DNA of 64,000 nucleotides from Zhenhengia yiwuensis (GTDB lineage: Bacteria; Bacillota; Clostridia; Lachnospirales; Cellulosilyticaceae). The position numbers and the translations under genes were made by a program. This document shows, piece after piece, positions 8,770 through 17,958 of this stretch. The DNA lies in assembly GCF_014384995.1 (NCBI RefSeq), contig NZ_JACRSY010000006.1, forward strand, positions 90,075-154,074. Direction: 5' to 3'. Every line of letters starts with the position of its first letter. Position 1 is the stretch's first letter. Below the pieces are notes generated by a model that did not search any database, was not told where the DNA came from, and saw nothing but the letters and a program-made list of their open reading frames with translations.

Positions 8770-9903
8770 ATGAAAATAAGAAGTAAAAAAATCATGGCAG
8801 TACTTATGGCAAGTGCTATCGGAACAGGAGCATTTGCAGTAAGTGCCGCGAACCTTACAAAAAATGTACAGCTTCGTTATAACAATATTAATGTTAAAGT
8901 AGATGGTGAGCATAAAGTGCCTAATATGGAACCATTTTTTATTGGAGATTCTGTATATGTATCACTTCGTGACGCAGGACAATTAATTGGAAGTCAAGTA
9001 AACTGGAATGGCACTACAAATACAGTAGAAATCAATACCAGTACTCATTCGGCACTTGAAGCAGAACTTGCAGCTAGAAATCATGAACTTGCAGTAGCTA
9101 AATCAGAAATACAAAAAATGCAAGTTAAAATTGAGCAGTATGAGAAAAAATTAGGGATTACAGATAAAGAAGAAAATAAACAGGATAATGAGCAAGAAGA
9201 TGTGGATGTAGACTTTGCAAAAGTCTTAGAAGAGGCACTTAAAGAATTAGAGAAAGAATATGATGATCGCTATAATATAGAGTGGGACTTAAGCCTTAAA
9301 GGGGATGAGGATAAATTAGAGTTTAAAATGAGTTATGATAGTATGAAGTTTGGTGATGAATTTAAAGATATTTCAAAAGCTAACCTAGAGAAAATGACAA
9401 AAGATATTGTGAAAGATATTCAAAAAGAATGCGGTGATATTAAAGTTGAAGGTGAAATTTACGATAAGAGGGAAAAAGTAGAAAAAGCAACATTTACAAT
9501 ATCTGCAAAAGGAAGTTTTAGATTTGAGTACAAAGGAAATAGTGAATTTAGTGCGGAAGATCTTAAAAAATATACAGAGTTTATACAAAATAAATACGAT
9601 GATTTTCCGTCTTTAAACTTAGGTGGAATTTTTGATGGTGGTTCAATACGTGTACGTAATATGACTATTAAGGAAGATGATTTAGATTTGGAAATTGAGA
9701 TTTACACAGATTATGCTAACTTAAGTATAGCTAAAAGAGCTTGGAATGAGATGGATGGAACAGCTAAAAATAAACTAGAGAGTTATTTAGAAGATATTCA
9801 AGATGATGTAGAAACAGAATTTGATACAGATGCTACGGTATACGTATTGAATGAAAGTAAAGATGTTATTGCAACTTACGATACACGTCTAAAATTAAAC
9901 TAA
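8770..9903 (+). CDS. Secreted stalk-domain protein with coiled coil
   Basis: The 377-residue protein has a signal peptide (about 1-27, ending AVSAA), a short stalk/copper-amine-oxidase-N-like domain (about 28-85, with GDSVYVSLRDAGQLIG), a coiled coil (about 90-130) and an acidic domain of alternating strands and helices that I do not recognise. An in-frame ATG at 8764 lies 2 bases after AAGGAGG and a more distal one at 8689 lacks a ribosome site; the ATG at 8770 has the best spacing. It sits between two S-layer-type paralogues and may be an accessory surface protein. Function unknown. Confidence 0.7.
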   Translation: MKIRSKKIMAVLMASAIGTGAFAVSAANLTKNVQLRYNNINVKVDGEHKVPNMEPFFIGDSVYVSLRDAGQLIGSQVNWNGTTNTVEINTSTHSALEAELAARNHELAVAKSEIQKMQVKIEQYEKKLGITDKEENKQDNEQEDVDVDFAKVLEEALKELEKEYDDRYNIEWDLSLKGDEDKLEFKMSYDSMKFGDEFKDISKANLEKMTKDIVKDIQKECGDIKVEGEIYDKREKVEKATFTISAKGSFRFEYKGNSEFSAEDLKKYTEFIQNKYDDFPSLNLGGIFDGGSIRVRNMTIKEDDLDLEIEIYTDYANLSIAKRAWNEMDGTAKNKLESYLEDIQDDVETEFDTDATVYVLNESKDVIATYDTRLKLN

Positions 9904-9940
9904 AATTTATTACAAGAAAGTTACAATTACATTTAGTAGA

Positions 9941-9969
9941 TTGACTTTAAAAATATACACATATATAAT
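9941..9969 (+). promoter_or_regulatory. Strong sigma-A promoter of S-layer-type gene 2
   Basis: TTGACT (9941-9946), exactly 17 bp, and TATAAT (9964-9969), predicting a start near 9976 and a leader of about 50 nt with a GAAGGGGGA ribosome site. Confidence 0.8.
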
Positions 9970-10026
9970 TTACTATGAAATGGAAAGTTATATAATGAAT
10001 TATAATTATGAAGGGGGACGTTAATC

Positions 10027-12207
10027 ATGAAATTACGTCAAAAATTAGCTATGGTATTAGCTGCAGCTATGGTAGTAACAGCAGTACCAGTAACAACAAT
10101 GGCTAAATCAACAAATGAAATTAGTAAAACTATTTCTGCTGTAGAAAATACACCAGTAGAAAAAGGTGATGTATACTTAAATGTAGATATTGAAGGAGCA
10201 TCATCAACAAAAGATACTGTTTTCTTCTTAAAAACAGAAGCATTCGAATTCAATAAAGATGAATATACAACTGCTGGTCAAACAACAGGTGTATATGTAG
10301 GGAAAGATGTTAAAGTAGAAATTTTATCAAAAACTGAAGCTAGAGTAACTGTAACAGCAGGTGATAAAGAAGTTCAAATTCCTGTTATTGGTAAAGTTAA
10401 AAAAGGAACTCCTGCAATCATCGTTGATGGCCAAGATTCAGTAGTTACATCTGGAAAATATACTTTAACAGCATCAGAAATTGCTGGGGATAAAGTATAC
10501 GTAGCTACAGCTGGTGATGCAAAAAATGTTTCTATCGAAGGTGTAGGTGAAATCGCTGATATCACTATCGAAGAAAAAGTAGCTGGTTCATTCTACAATG
10601 ATGCAGATGGTGTTAAATTCGAAATCGAATTACCAAATAGATCAGATTTAGAATTTGATGGTTCTGTAGAAGTAGAAGGTAAAAGAGGCCACGCTAATAC
10701 AAAATTAGTTGCAGATGGTAAATTAACAAATGATGGTAAATCTTTAATCGTAACTGTAACAGGTTTTGATAAAGATGCACAAAGAGGTTCAATCGTACTT
10801 AAAGGTATCGGTGTTAAACCAGAAAACCCAAGAAAAGATTGCTCAATTGGCGAAGTAAAAGTTGATGTAAAAGATGTAGTAGAATCAGGTAAATCAGAAA
10901 AACTTGCTAAAACAGAATTAGTAGTAGCTAATATTGCAGACTTTGATATCAATATCTCTGTAGTAGATGACAAAAAAGTTGAATTAGTAGGCGGTAAAGA
11001 AGCTAAAAAAGTTAATGTAAAATTAAAAGAAACAGCTATCGACAGCTTAGATGCTAAAAGAGATGTTTACTTCACAGTAGAAGGTGCACATGTTACTACA
11101 GGTACAGCTGTTACTGTAAAAGTAAATGATACAGAGAAAAAAGGTGCAGCAACAGTTGATGCAAAAACAGGTGAAATTACTTTAGATACAAGTGTAATTG
11201 AAAAAAATAAAATCAACACAATTACAATGGAATTTGAAGTATATGCAGATGTAAACCAAAATGGTCCAATTACAATTACTGCAGAGAGCAGAGGATTTGA
11301 AGAAGCGCTTAAAGCAGAAATTGGTACTGTAAAAGCTCCATTCAAAGTAGAAGCAGAAGCTATGACAGTTAAAGTTGGTCTTCAAGGTCAAGTAGGTGGT
11401 AAAATCACTATCGCTGAAACAGAAGAAGAAATGTTCGATAGAGATGAAGTATTCTACGTTGCTCCAACAAAATACTTCTCAATTGAAGATGCAAAAGTAG
11501 AAGTTACAGAAGGTGACCTTGAAATTGAATCAGAAGTAATCACAAGAGGTGAGAAAGCTGGACAAATTAAAGTTACAGTTAAGAGACCATCTGATGAAGC
11601 TTCTACAATCACAATTTCAGGTGTTGAAGTAACAACAAACAGAAATGTTCCAGAAGGTTCATTCGACGTAGAACTCTACGGTGAAGCTATCTCTGAAATG
11701 AACGTTAAAGGTCATCCAGGATACGACAAAGATGATGAAGAAAAAACAGATGCAATCACTGTTAAAGACTTCTTCGTAGTAGGTACAAAAAATACAGAAG
11801 ATCTTCCAAATGCTGCTGCAGCTAAAGAAATTGTATTAACAATCGGTAATACAGCTTACACAGTAAACGGTGAAGCTAAAACTGCTGATGCTGCTGCATT
11901 CATTGATAAAAACAACAGAACAATGGTTCCTGTAAGATTCGTAGCTGAAGAATTCGGTAAAGTTGACTTCGGTACAATCAATGGTGTTGGTACAGTAACA
12001 ATCTTCAAAGATGGTGCTGTTCTTCAATTCCAAAACGGATCAAACATCATGAATAAAAATGGTATCAACGTACCAATGGATACAAAAGTTGTAATTGAAA
12101 AAGGTAGAACATACGTACCATTCAAATATGTTGCAGACGGTCTTGGAATCGGCTACAGCTACGATGCAGCTACAAAATCAATTACTTTCACAAATCAAGT
12201 AAAATAA
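10027..12207 (+). CDS. Secreted S-layer-type surface protein 2 with C-terminal stalk domain
   Basis: This 726-residue paralogue of the protein at 6391 has the same signal peptide and the same layout: beta-strand-rich body (to about residue 590) and a C-terminal stalk domain (about 600-725, with NRTMVPVRFVAEEFG and GRTYVPFKYVADG). The bodies are clearly related (for example KVEAEAMTVKVGL in both, and NVPEGSFD versus TVPEGSFD) but diverged, while the first 95 nt are identical. Codon use is narrow, as in highly expressed genes. It has its own promoter and terminator. Probable S-layer subunit or alternative subunit; the functional call is inference. Confidence 0.75.
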   Translation: MKLRQKLAMVLAAAMVVTAVPVTTMAKSTNEISKTISAVENTPVEKGDVYLNVDIEGASSTKDTVFFLKTEAFEFNKDEYTTAGQTTGVYVGKDVKVEILSKTEARVTVTAGDKEVQIPVIGKVKKGTPAIIVDGQDSVVTSGKYTLTASEIAGDKVYVATAGDAKNVSIEGVGEIADITIEEKVAGSFYNDADGVKFEIELPNRSDLEFDGSVEVEGKRGHANTKLVADGKLTNDGKSLIVTVTGFDKDAQRGSIVLKGIGVKPENPRKDCSIGEVKVDVKDVVESGKSEKLAKTELVVANIADFDINISVVDDKKVELVGGKEAKKVNVKLKETAIDSLDAKRDVYFTVEGAHVTTGTAVTVKVNDTEKKGAATVDAKTGEITLDTSVIEKNKINTITMEFEVYADVNQNGPITITAESRGFEEALKAEIGTVKAPFKVEAEAMTVKVGLQGQVGGKITIAETEEEMFDRDEVFYVAPTKYFSIEDAKVEVTEGDLEIESEVITRGEKAGQIKVTVKRPSDEASTITISGVEVTTNRNVPEGSFDVELYGEAISEMNVKGHPGYDKDDEEKTDAITVKDFFVVGTKNTEDLPNAAAAKEIVLTIGNTAYTVNGEAKTADAAAFIDKNNRTMVPVRFVAEEFGKVDFGTINGVGTVTIFKDGAVLQFQNGSNIMNKNGINVPMDTKVVIEKGRTYVPFKYVADGLGIGYSYDAATKSITFTNQVK

Positions 12208-12227
12208 TTCTGTGATAATGAATTATA

Positions 12228-12259
12228 AAAAAAGGTGCTCCTTAGGGAGCACCTTTTTT
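12228..12259 (+). terminator. Terminator after S-layer-type gene 2
   Basis: GGTGCTCC (12234-12241), TTAG loop, GGAGCACC (12246-12253), with A-run before and TTTTTT after. Confidence 0.95.
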
Positions 12260-12287
12260 GCTTACTTTTATAAAATTATGTTATAAT
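12258..12287 (+). promoter_or_regulatory. Promoter of the Wzy_C-type gene
   Basis: TTGCTT (12258-12263), 18-bp spacer, and TATAAT (12282-12287) preceded by TG (extended -10). It abuts the preceding terminator. Confidence 0.55.
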
Positions 12288-12320
12288 AAACTCATTATGA
12301 AAAATAAAGAGGTGATACAG

Positions 12321-14234
12321 TTGGAAAAAGTCAAGGAAAGTCAGGGGAGATACCAATTTAATTTCTCTTGGTTGTGGTATATACCTATTATGATAGGTGT
12401 AGGCATCATACCATTAATAATGAGGATGACTATAGTAGATATTACAGATCAAGAGTATGCAGATTTATTTAATCAAGTGCAAATTGTAGATATATTTTCT
12501 CAATATAAAGCAGGAAGTATACTAGGTATTGCTGCTGTGATGTTAATTATGCTCTTTTTATCATTTAATAAGAAGGATTTAAAAGTAGATAAAGTTTTTA
12601 AGATAATGAGTATAGGGGTTGGAATATATCTGATTTTTACCATTTTATCAGGTGTTTTATCTCAGCATCAAGATATAGCTTGGTGGGGAGTTGCAGATAG
12701 AGCAGAAGGAACTGTTGTGTTATTAGCCTATATAGTGATGATGTATTATACATATTATATGGTACAGAAGAAAGAAAATATACAATTAATACTTATACCC
12801 CTAGGAATTTTGACATGTATCGTGGCTATACTGGGCATTTGTCAATATGTTGGGAAGGATATTGTTTTGACAACCGATTTTGGGAAAAATTTAATTGTTC
12901 CTGAAGCCTATGCACAGTATAGAGAAGGATTAAGTGGTGTACATGGTCCGGGAAAGATGTATGGAACAATGTACCATTATAATTATGTAGGGAGTTTTGG
13001 AGCACTCATTGTACCAATCTTTTTAACACTCTTTTTATTTATGCATAATATAAAATATAGAGTAGTATTTGGAGGGCTTACAGTATGTGGTGTTATTGTT
13101 CTCCTAGGAAGTACTTCTAGAGCGGGGCTTATTGGTGCGGGACTTACAAGTTTGGTGTTTGTTATTGTATTTTGTAAGAGGATTTTAAAATCTTGGAAAT
13201 GGATTGTACCTATTGCAGGAATAGGGTTAATAGGAGTAATTGTTTTAAATAGTGCACTAGGTGGAAAGCTTTTTGCTAGAATTCCAAGTTTAATCTCAGA
13301 TGCCATACAGCTTGTGCAAGGTCCTTCAGAACAAGAAGACTTTAAACAAAAATTACCCATTCAGGGGCTACAGGAAAGTGAGAATAAGGTTATCTTAAAA
13401 ACGTCTCAAGGAGATATGGTTATTCGTTCAGCTGGGCAGGAAAAAGCAGAAGACCAAACCCTAATTTTCCAAGATATAGACGGAAATGTAATTCCGAATA
13501 TATTAGATGGGGAAACATACCGATTTGAGGACGAACGATTTATACATATTACAATAGATAGACGTACAGAACTATCTGAAACGGCAAGTAAATGGCTTGT
13601 TGAATATGATAAAGAGCGTATTTTTTATTTAGGTGTAGAGCAAGATGAAGTATATTATGTGAATCCGATTACATATGAAAGAGATGTATTAGAGGATCCT
13701 AGGCGGGTGGGATTTTATGGAAAAGAACGCTTGGGTTCAGCTAGAGGATATATTTGGTCTAGAAGTTTACCTTTACTAAAAGATACATTAATAACAGGAT
13801 ATGGACCAGATAATTATGCTTTATATTTCCCGCAAGATGATTATCTTGGGAAATGGTATGCTTATGGCACAACGAATATGATAGTGGATAAACCTCATAA
13901 TCTCTACTTACAAATTGCACTGAATCAAGGTGTAGTTGCTTTAGTAGGTTTTATGATTTTAATAGGTACGTATATAGTACAAAGTATAAAGCTTTATGCT
14001 TGTAGAAAAGGCTATAGTGAATTCGAGATAATAGGAATAGCATTCTTTTTAGGTATTATAGGTTATTTAGGAGCAGGCATTTTCAATGACTCTGTAGTAT
14101 CTGTAGCACCTATCTTTTGGATATTATTAGGTACGGGTATGGCTGTTAATTTTATTATTCAAAAAGAAAGAAGAGATTATGAGAAAACATTAGAACATGC
14201 GACTATTTTGATGAAAAATAAGAAGCATATATAA
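12321..14234 (+). CDS. O-antigen-ligase/Wzy_C superfamily membrane protein (candidate S-layer oligosaccharyltransferase or polymerase)
   Basis: This 637-residue polytopic protein has about ten membrane segments and a large extracytoplasmic region (about residues 313-525) ending in the family signature DKPHNLYLQIALNQG. STSRAGLIGAGL earlier is the other typical motif. The family ligates or polymerises lipid-linked glycans on the outer face of the membrane. An ATG at 12258 lies in the preceding terminator; instead AAGAGGTGAT (10-base match to 16S rRNA) precedes a TTG at 12321, which I take as the start. Lying between S-layer-type genes and an initiating transferase, it parallels WsfB-type protein O-glycosylation ligases (inference); a Wzy polymerase is the alternative. 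Confidence 0.75.
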   Translation: MEKVKESQGRYQFNFSWLWYIPIMIGVGIIPLIMRMTIVDITDQEYADLFNQVQIVDIFSQYKAGSILGIAAVMLIMLFLSFNKKDLKVDKVFKIMSIGVGIYLIFTILSGVLSQHQDIAWWGVADRAEGTVVLLAYIVMMYYTYYMVQKKENIQLILIPLGILTCIVAILGICQYVGKDIVLTTDFGKNLIVPEAYAQYREGLSGVHGPGKMYGTMYHYNYVGSFGALIVPIFLTLFLFMHNIKYRVVFGGLTVCGVIVLLGSTSRAGLIGAGLTSLVFVIVFCKRILKSWKWIVPIAGIGLIGVIVLNSALGGKLFARIPSLISDAIQLVQGPSEQEDFKQKLPIQGLQESENKVILKTSQGDMVIRSAGQEKAEDQTLIFQDIDGNVIPNILDGETYRFEDERFIHITIDRRTELSETASKWLVEYDKERIFYLGVEQDEVYYVNPITYERDVLEDPRRVGFYGKERLGSARGYIWSRSLPLLKDTLITGYGPDNYALYFPQDDYLGKWYAYGTTNMIVDKPHNLYLQIALNQGVVALVGFMILIGTYIVQSIKLYACRKGYSEFEIIGIAFFLGIIGYLGAGIFNDSVVSVAPIFWILLGTGMAVNFIIQKERRDYEKTLEHATILMKNKKHI

Positions 14235-14240
14235 GAATAG

Positions 14241-14284
14241 AAGCCCTCAAAAATTATTTAAACATAATTTTTGAGGGCTTTTTC
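14241..14284. terminator. Long terminator between convergent genes
   Basis: A perfect 17-bp stem (AAGCCCTCAAAAATTAT with its complement), 6-base loop, and a T-run on the plus strand at 14279-14283. It ends the gene at 12321 and also closes the minus-strand transferase. Confidence 0.9.
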
Positions 14285-15681
14285 TAATAAGCATTTTTAT
14301 TAATAAATCCTTTAAAAATCGTAAGAATGATAATTTTTAAATCAAAACTAAAGGTCCAATTTTCTATGTAGTAAAGGTCGTGTTCAATACGCTTTTTAAT
14401 AGAGGTATCGCCTCTATAGCCACATACTTGTGCCCAACCTGTAATACCTGGGCGTACCTGATGTTTGATCATATAACGAGGAATAGTTTCTTTAAATTGA
14501 TCCACAAAGTAAGGGCGTTCCGGTCTTGGACCTACTACGGACATATCTCCTTTGAGAACGTTAAAAAACTGAGGTAATTCGTCAATACTTGTTTTACGCA
14601 TAAAGCTTCCCCATTTGGTCTTGCGAGGGTCATTTTGAGTAGTCCATTTATCCCTTTCTTCTTCAGTAGTCTGAACACGCATAGAACGAAATTTATACAT
14701 ATTAAAGTTTTTTCGGTTTAGTCCTACACGTTCTTGTTTATAAATAATAGGACCTGGAGAAGAAAGTTTAGTCATAATTGCTGCAAAGAGTAATACTGGG
14801 GTTGTTATAATAAGAGCTACCAAAGCAAAAATAATATCAAAGCTACGCTTAAAGAAGTTTTTAAACACATTATCTAAAGGAACGTGACGTATATCAATCA
14901 CAGGTAAGCCATCTAGATCGTCCATATAAGGTTTGGCAGGTATATATTTATGGTAATAAGGAATAATCTGCGTTTTAACACCTGACTTCTCACAAGCTTG
15001 AAGAATATGTCTTAGTTCACTTAGGTCTGCTCCAGAGACTCCTATAATCACGATATCAATAGCTTTTTCTGATAGGATTTTTTCGAGTTCTATAGTATTC
15101 CCTATTATAGGATGACCTTTAAATTTTTTGTGATGATTAAAGGGAGAAGTGATAATACCAACGATATTATAGCCCCAGTGTTTATTTTTTTTGACTTTAT
15201 CAATAAAGAGAGCACTGCTATCGGTAGCACCTATAATAAGACAATGCTTTAGATTATAACCTTTGCGTCTATATTTTTTGAGAATCAGACGAATTACTAA
15301 TCTACTCGACATCGTAAGTATAGTATTAATGATAAAAAATAACACAAGAGATTTTCGAGAGTAATCTACAATCTTGAAGATAAATAAGCCTACCATGATA
15401 AAGATAGCACATAAAATATTCGTTTTAGCAATTGCAGAAAGCTCTACATGAAGGGGTTTCGTGCGCCTTGTACTATAAATATCAAATATATTATAGAAGA
15501 TAAGGTAGAGTGGCATTGAGAGGAGTATAGGGCGTAAGTTCTGTTGGAAAGTAAGGGCATGTATCCCATCATCCATTTGGTAAAAGCGTATGTAATAAGC
15601 GATTAAAAATGAAATAAGTATAACCATTAAATCTAGAAAGACTTGTAGTCTATTTAGATATTTTTGATTTTCACGAATCAT
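14284..15681 (-). CDS. WbaP/WcaJ-type undecaprenyl-phosphate hexose-1-phosphate transferase (initiating PGT)
   Basis: The 465-residue protein has the full polyprenol-phosphate hexose-1-phosphate transferase layout: four to five N-terminal membrane helices (about 10-140), a nucleotide-binding-like domain (about 145-265, LIIGATDSSALF), one re-entrant helix (about 280) and the catalytic domain with YKQERVG, MYKFRSM, DELPQFFNVLKGDMSVVGPRP. It loads the first sugar onto the lipid carrier at the cytoplasmic membrane face. It is the only minus-strand gene among the glycan genes. A second, short PGT at 40667 implies two separately initiated glycans. The acceptor sugar is unknown. Confidence 0.9.
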   Translation of the reverse strand: MIRENQKYLNRLQVFLDLMVILISFLIAYYIRFYQMDDGIHALTFQQNLRPILLSMPLYLIFYNIFDIYSTRRTKPLHVELSAIAKTNILCAIFIMVGLFIFKIVDYSRKSLVLFFIINTILTMSSRLVIRLILKKYRRKGYNLKHCLIIGATDSSALFIDKVKKNKHWGYNIVGIITSPFNHHKKFKGHPIIGNTIELEKILSEKAIDIVIIGVSGADLSELRHILQACEKSGVKTQIIPYYHKYIPAKPYMDDLDGLPVIDIRHVPLDNVFKNFFKRSFDIIFALVALIITTPVLLFAAIMTKLSSPGPIIYKQERVGLNRKNFNMYKFRSMRVQTTEEERDKWTTQNDPRKTKWGSFMRKTSIDELPQFFNVLKGDMSVVGPRPERPYFVDQFKETIPRYMIKHQVRPGITGWAQVCGYRGDTSIKKRIEHDLYYIENWTFSFDLKIIILTIFKGFINKNAY

Positions 15682-15835
15682 AATAAGAAGACTCCTTTAA
15701 AACATGATAGATATTATTATACTATATGTGATAAATAAGTACAAAATAATACATATACCAAATAAATGTAATTTAATTGTAATATTTAACTGTAGAAATT
15801 TACGGAAAAAAGCCGAAGGATATTTTAAAGTATGC

Positions 15836-15841
15836 TATAAT
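15836..15841 (+). promoter_or_regulatory. Extended -10 promoter element of rfbA
   Basis: TGCTATAAT is a consensus extended -10; no good -35 is seen. The spacer 15682-15919 has no credible gene. Confidence 0.4.
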
Positions 15842-15919
15842 AAAGTAATAAAAGTATCATTTTACATATATAAAATTTATGGATTTATATATGTAAATAG
15901 AGAATAAAAGGAGTGACTT

Positions 15920-16789
15920 ATGAAAGGCATTATTTTAGCAGGGGGATCAGGAACGAGACTTTATCCAATTACAAAGGCAGTATCAAAACAGATTTTACCT
16001 ATTTATGATAAACCTATGATTTATTATCCTCTTTCAACACTTATGTTAGCAGGAATAAGAGAAGTACTGATTATTTCTACACCTAGAGATTTACCGGTCT
16101 ATAAGGAATTATTAGGGGATGGTAGTACATTGGGGATGAGAATTGAATATGCCGTGCAAGAGGAGCCTAAAGGGCTTGCGCAGGCATTTACAATAGGAGA
16201 AAACTTTATTGGACAGGATAAAGTCGCACTTGTATTAGGAGATAATATTTTCTATGGCAAAGGTTTTACAGGAGCGCTTAGAAAGGCATCAGAGCTTGAA
16301 GAAGGAGCTGTAATCTTTGGGTACTATGTAAGTAATCCTCATGCCTTTGGAGTGGTAGAATTTGACCAAGAAGGAAATGTTGTTTCATTAGAAGAAAAAC
16401 CACAACAGCCAAAATCTAACTATGCTATTCCAGGGCTTTATTTCTATGATAATGATGTTGTAGAGATTGCAAAAGGCATTCAGCCTTCATGGAGAGGAGA
16501 GCTAGAAATTACTTCTATTAATGAAGAATATTTGAAAAGAGGTAAGCTTAAAGTAGAACTCTTTGGACGTGGTATGGCTTGGCTTGATACAGGTACCTGT
16601 GAAGGGCTTACAGAGGCGAGTAGTTTTGTACAAGCGGTTCAAAAAAGACAAGGGTTATACATAGCATGTATTGAAGAGATTGCTTATAGACAAGGATGGA
16701 TTAGTAAGGAACAATTAATAACATTAGCTGAGCCTATGGCTAAAACAGAGTATGGTCAATATATGATGCAAATAGCACATATGGAGTAA
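15920..16789 (+). CDS. rfbA: Glucose-1-phosphate thymidylyltransferase
   Basis: First enzyme of dTDP-L-rhamnose synthesis, joining dTTP and glucose-1-phosphate. The 289-residue protein has the signature GGSGTRLYPITKAVSKQ at residues 8-24, YDKPMIYYPLSTLMLAG, the LGDNIF metal site near residue 110 and the RmlA-specific WLDTGT near residue 223. rfbB follows after 41 bp; rfbD and rfbC come 10 kb later after the transporter and glycosyltransferases, so the four genes form a split set around the machinery that uses the sugar. Confidence 0.95.
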   Translation: MKGIILAGGSGTRLYPITKAVSKQILPIYDKPMIYYPLSTLMLAGIREVLIISTPRDLPVYKELLGDGSTLGMRIEYAVQEEPKGLAQAFTIGENFIGQDKVALVLGDNIFYGKGFTGALRKASELEEGAVIFGYYVSNPHAFGVVEFDQEGNVVSLEEKPQQPKSNYAIPGLYFYDNDVVEIAKGIQPSWRGELEITSINEEYLKRGKLKVELFGRGMAWLDTGTCEGLTEASSFVQAVQKRQGLYIACIEEIAYRQGWISKEQLITLAEPMAKTEYGQYMMQIAHME

Positions 16790-16830
16790 TAGATTTTTGA
16801 GAAAACTAAAAAGAAAAGAGGCATTTTGAT

Positions 16831-17883
16831 ATGAAAAATATATTAATAACAGGTGGGGCAGGTTTTATAGGAACAAACTTTGTTAAACATATGCTTAGTA
16901 CATATGATTATAATATTATTAACTTAGATGCACTTACATATGCAGGTAACTTAGAAAATTTAAGAGATATCGAGAATGATGAAAAATACACCTTTATTAA
17001 AGGAGATATTACGGATGTACAACTCGTAGATGAAATCTTTACGAAATATAAGATTGATACAGTGATCAATTTTGCTGCAGAATCGCATGTAGATAGAAGT
17101 ATTGAAAATCCAGAGATATTCTTAATGACTAATGTACGTGGTACACAGGTTTTATTAGATGCGGCAAAAAAACATTGGAAAGTAAATCCTCATGATAAAT
17201 ACTGCCGTAAGTTTAAAGAAGGTGTAAAGTACCTACAAGTTTCTACAGATGAAGTATATGGTACACTTGGTAAAACGGGTATGTTTACAGAAACAACACC
17301 TCTTGCACCAAATAGCCCATATTCAGCATCTAAAACAAGTGCAGATCTTTTCGTAAGAGCTTATCATGAAACATTTGGAATGCCAATTAACATTACAAGG
17401 TGTTCTAATAACTATGGGCCATACCAATTTCCAGAAAAACTTATTCCACTCATGATCAATAATTGTCTTAAGGGTCATCAGCTTCCTGTATACGGGGATG
17501 GTATGCAGATTCGTGATTGGCTTCATGTAAAAGATCACTGTACAGGAATTGATACTGTGCTTCATAAAGGTAGAATTGGTGAAGTTTATAATATTGGCGG
17601 TAACAATGAAAAAGCTAATATTGAAATTGTTAAACTAATTATTGAAAACCTTGGTAAATCAGAAGAGATGATTAAATATGTTCAAGATAGACCAGGACAT
17701 GATAGAAGATATGCTATTGATAATACTAAAATTACTACTGAATTAGGATGGAGTCCAAGTTATACATTTGAACAAGGTATTAAAGAAACTATTGAATGGT
17801 ATCTGAATAATCAAGAGTGGATGGAAAGAATTGTGTCAGGTGAGTATAGAGAATATTATTCACAGATGTATAAAAATACTTGA
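16831..17883 (+). CDS. rfbB: dTDP-glucose 4,6-dehydratase
   Basis: Second step of dTDP-L-rhamnose synthesis. This 350-residue short-chain dehydrogenase has the NAD-binding GGAGFIGTNFV (residues 7-17), the STDEVYG motif carrying the catalytic Asp-Glu pair (about 138-144), the YSASK active-site Tyr/Lys (about residue 165) and the RCSNNYGPYQFPEK substrate loop. Length and motifs are complete. It is followed, after a 75-bp spacer, by the ABC exporter. Confidence 0.95.
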   Translation: MKNILITGGAGFIGTNFVKHMLSTYDYNIINLDALTYAGNLENLRDIENDEKYTFIKGDITDVQLVDEIFTKYKIDTVINFAAESHVDRSIENPEIFLMTNVRGTQVLLDAAKKHWKVNPHDKYCRKFKEGVKYLQVSTDEVYGTLGKTGMFTETTPLAPNSPYSASKTSADLFVRAYHETFGMPINITRCSNNYGPYQFPEKLIPLMINNCLKGHQLPVYGDGMQIRDWLHVKDHCTGIDTVLHKGRIGEVYNIGGNNEKANIEIVKLIIENLGKSEEMIKYVQDRPGHDRRYAIDNTKITTELGWSPSYTFEQGIKETIEWYLNNQEWMERIVSGEYREYYSQMYKNT

Positions 17884-17958
17884 TTAAAGTAAGGGATATT
17901 TCTTAATAGTAGGTTAGCTTAAATTAGATGTGTAGAATGCTAAATTATAGGAGAAATT

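Noticed and set aside
10593..11391. Antisense ORFs inside the S-layer-type gene
   Set aside because: They are Ser/Thr/Phe-rich shadows caused by the biased codon use of the plus-strand gene and have no ribosome sites.
12258..12320. Upstream ATG start of the Wzy_C-type gene
   Set aside because: It lies in the terminator T-run and promoter of the same gene. The TTG at 12321 follows a 10-base ribosome site at ideal spacing.
15704..15907. 67-codon plus-strand ORF before rfbA
   Set aside because: No ribosome site, AT-rich low-complexity product, and it overlaps the likely rfbA promoter element.
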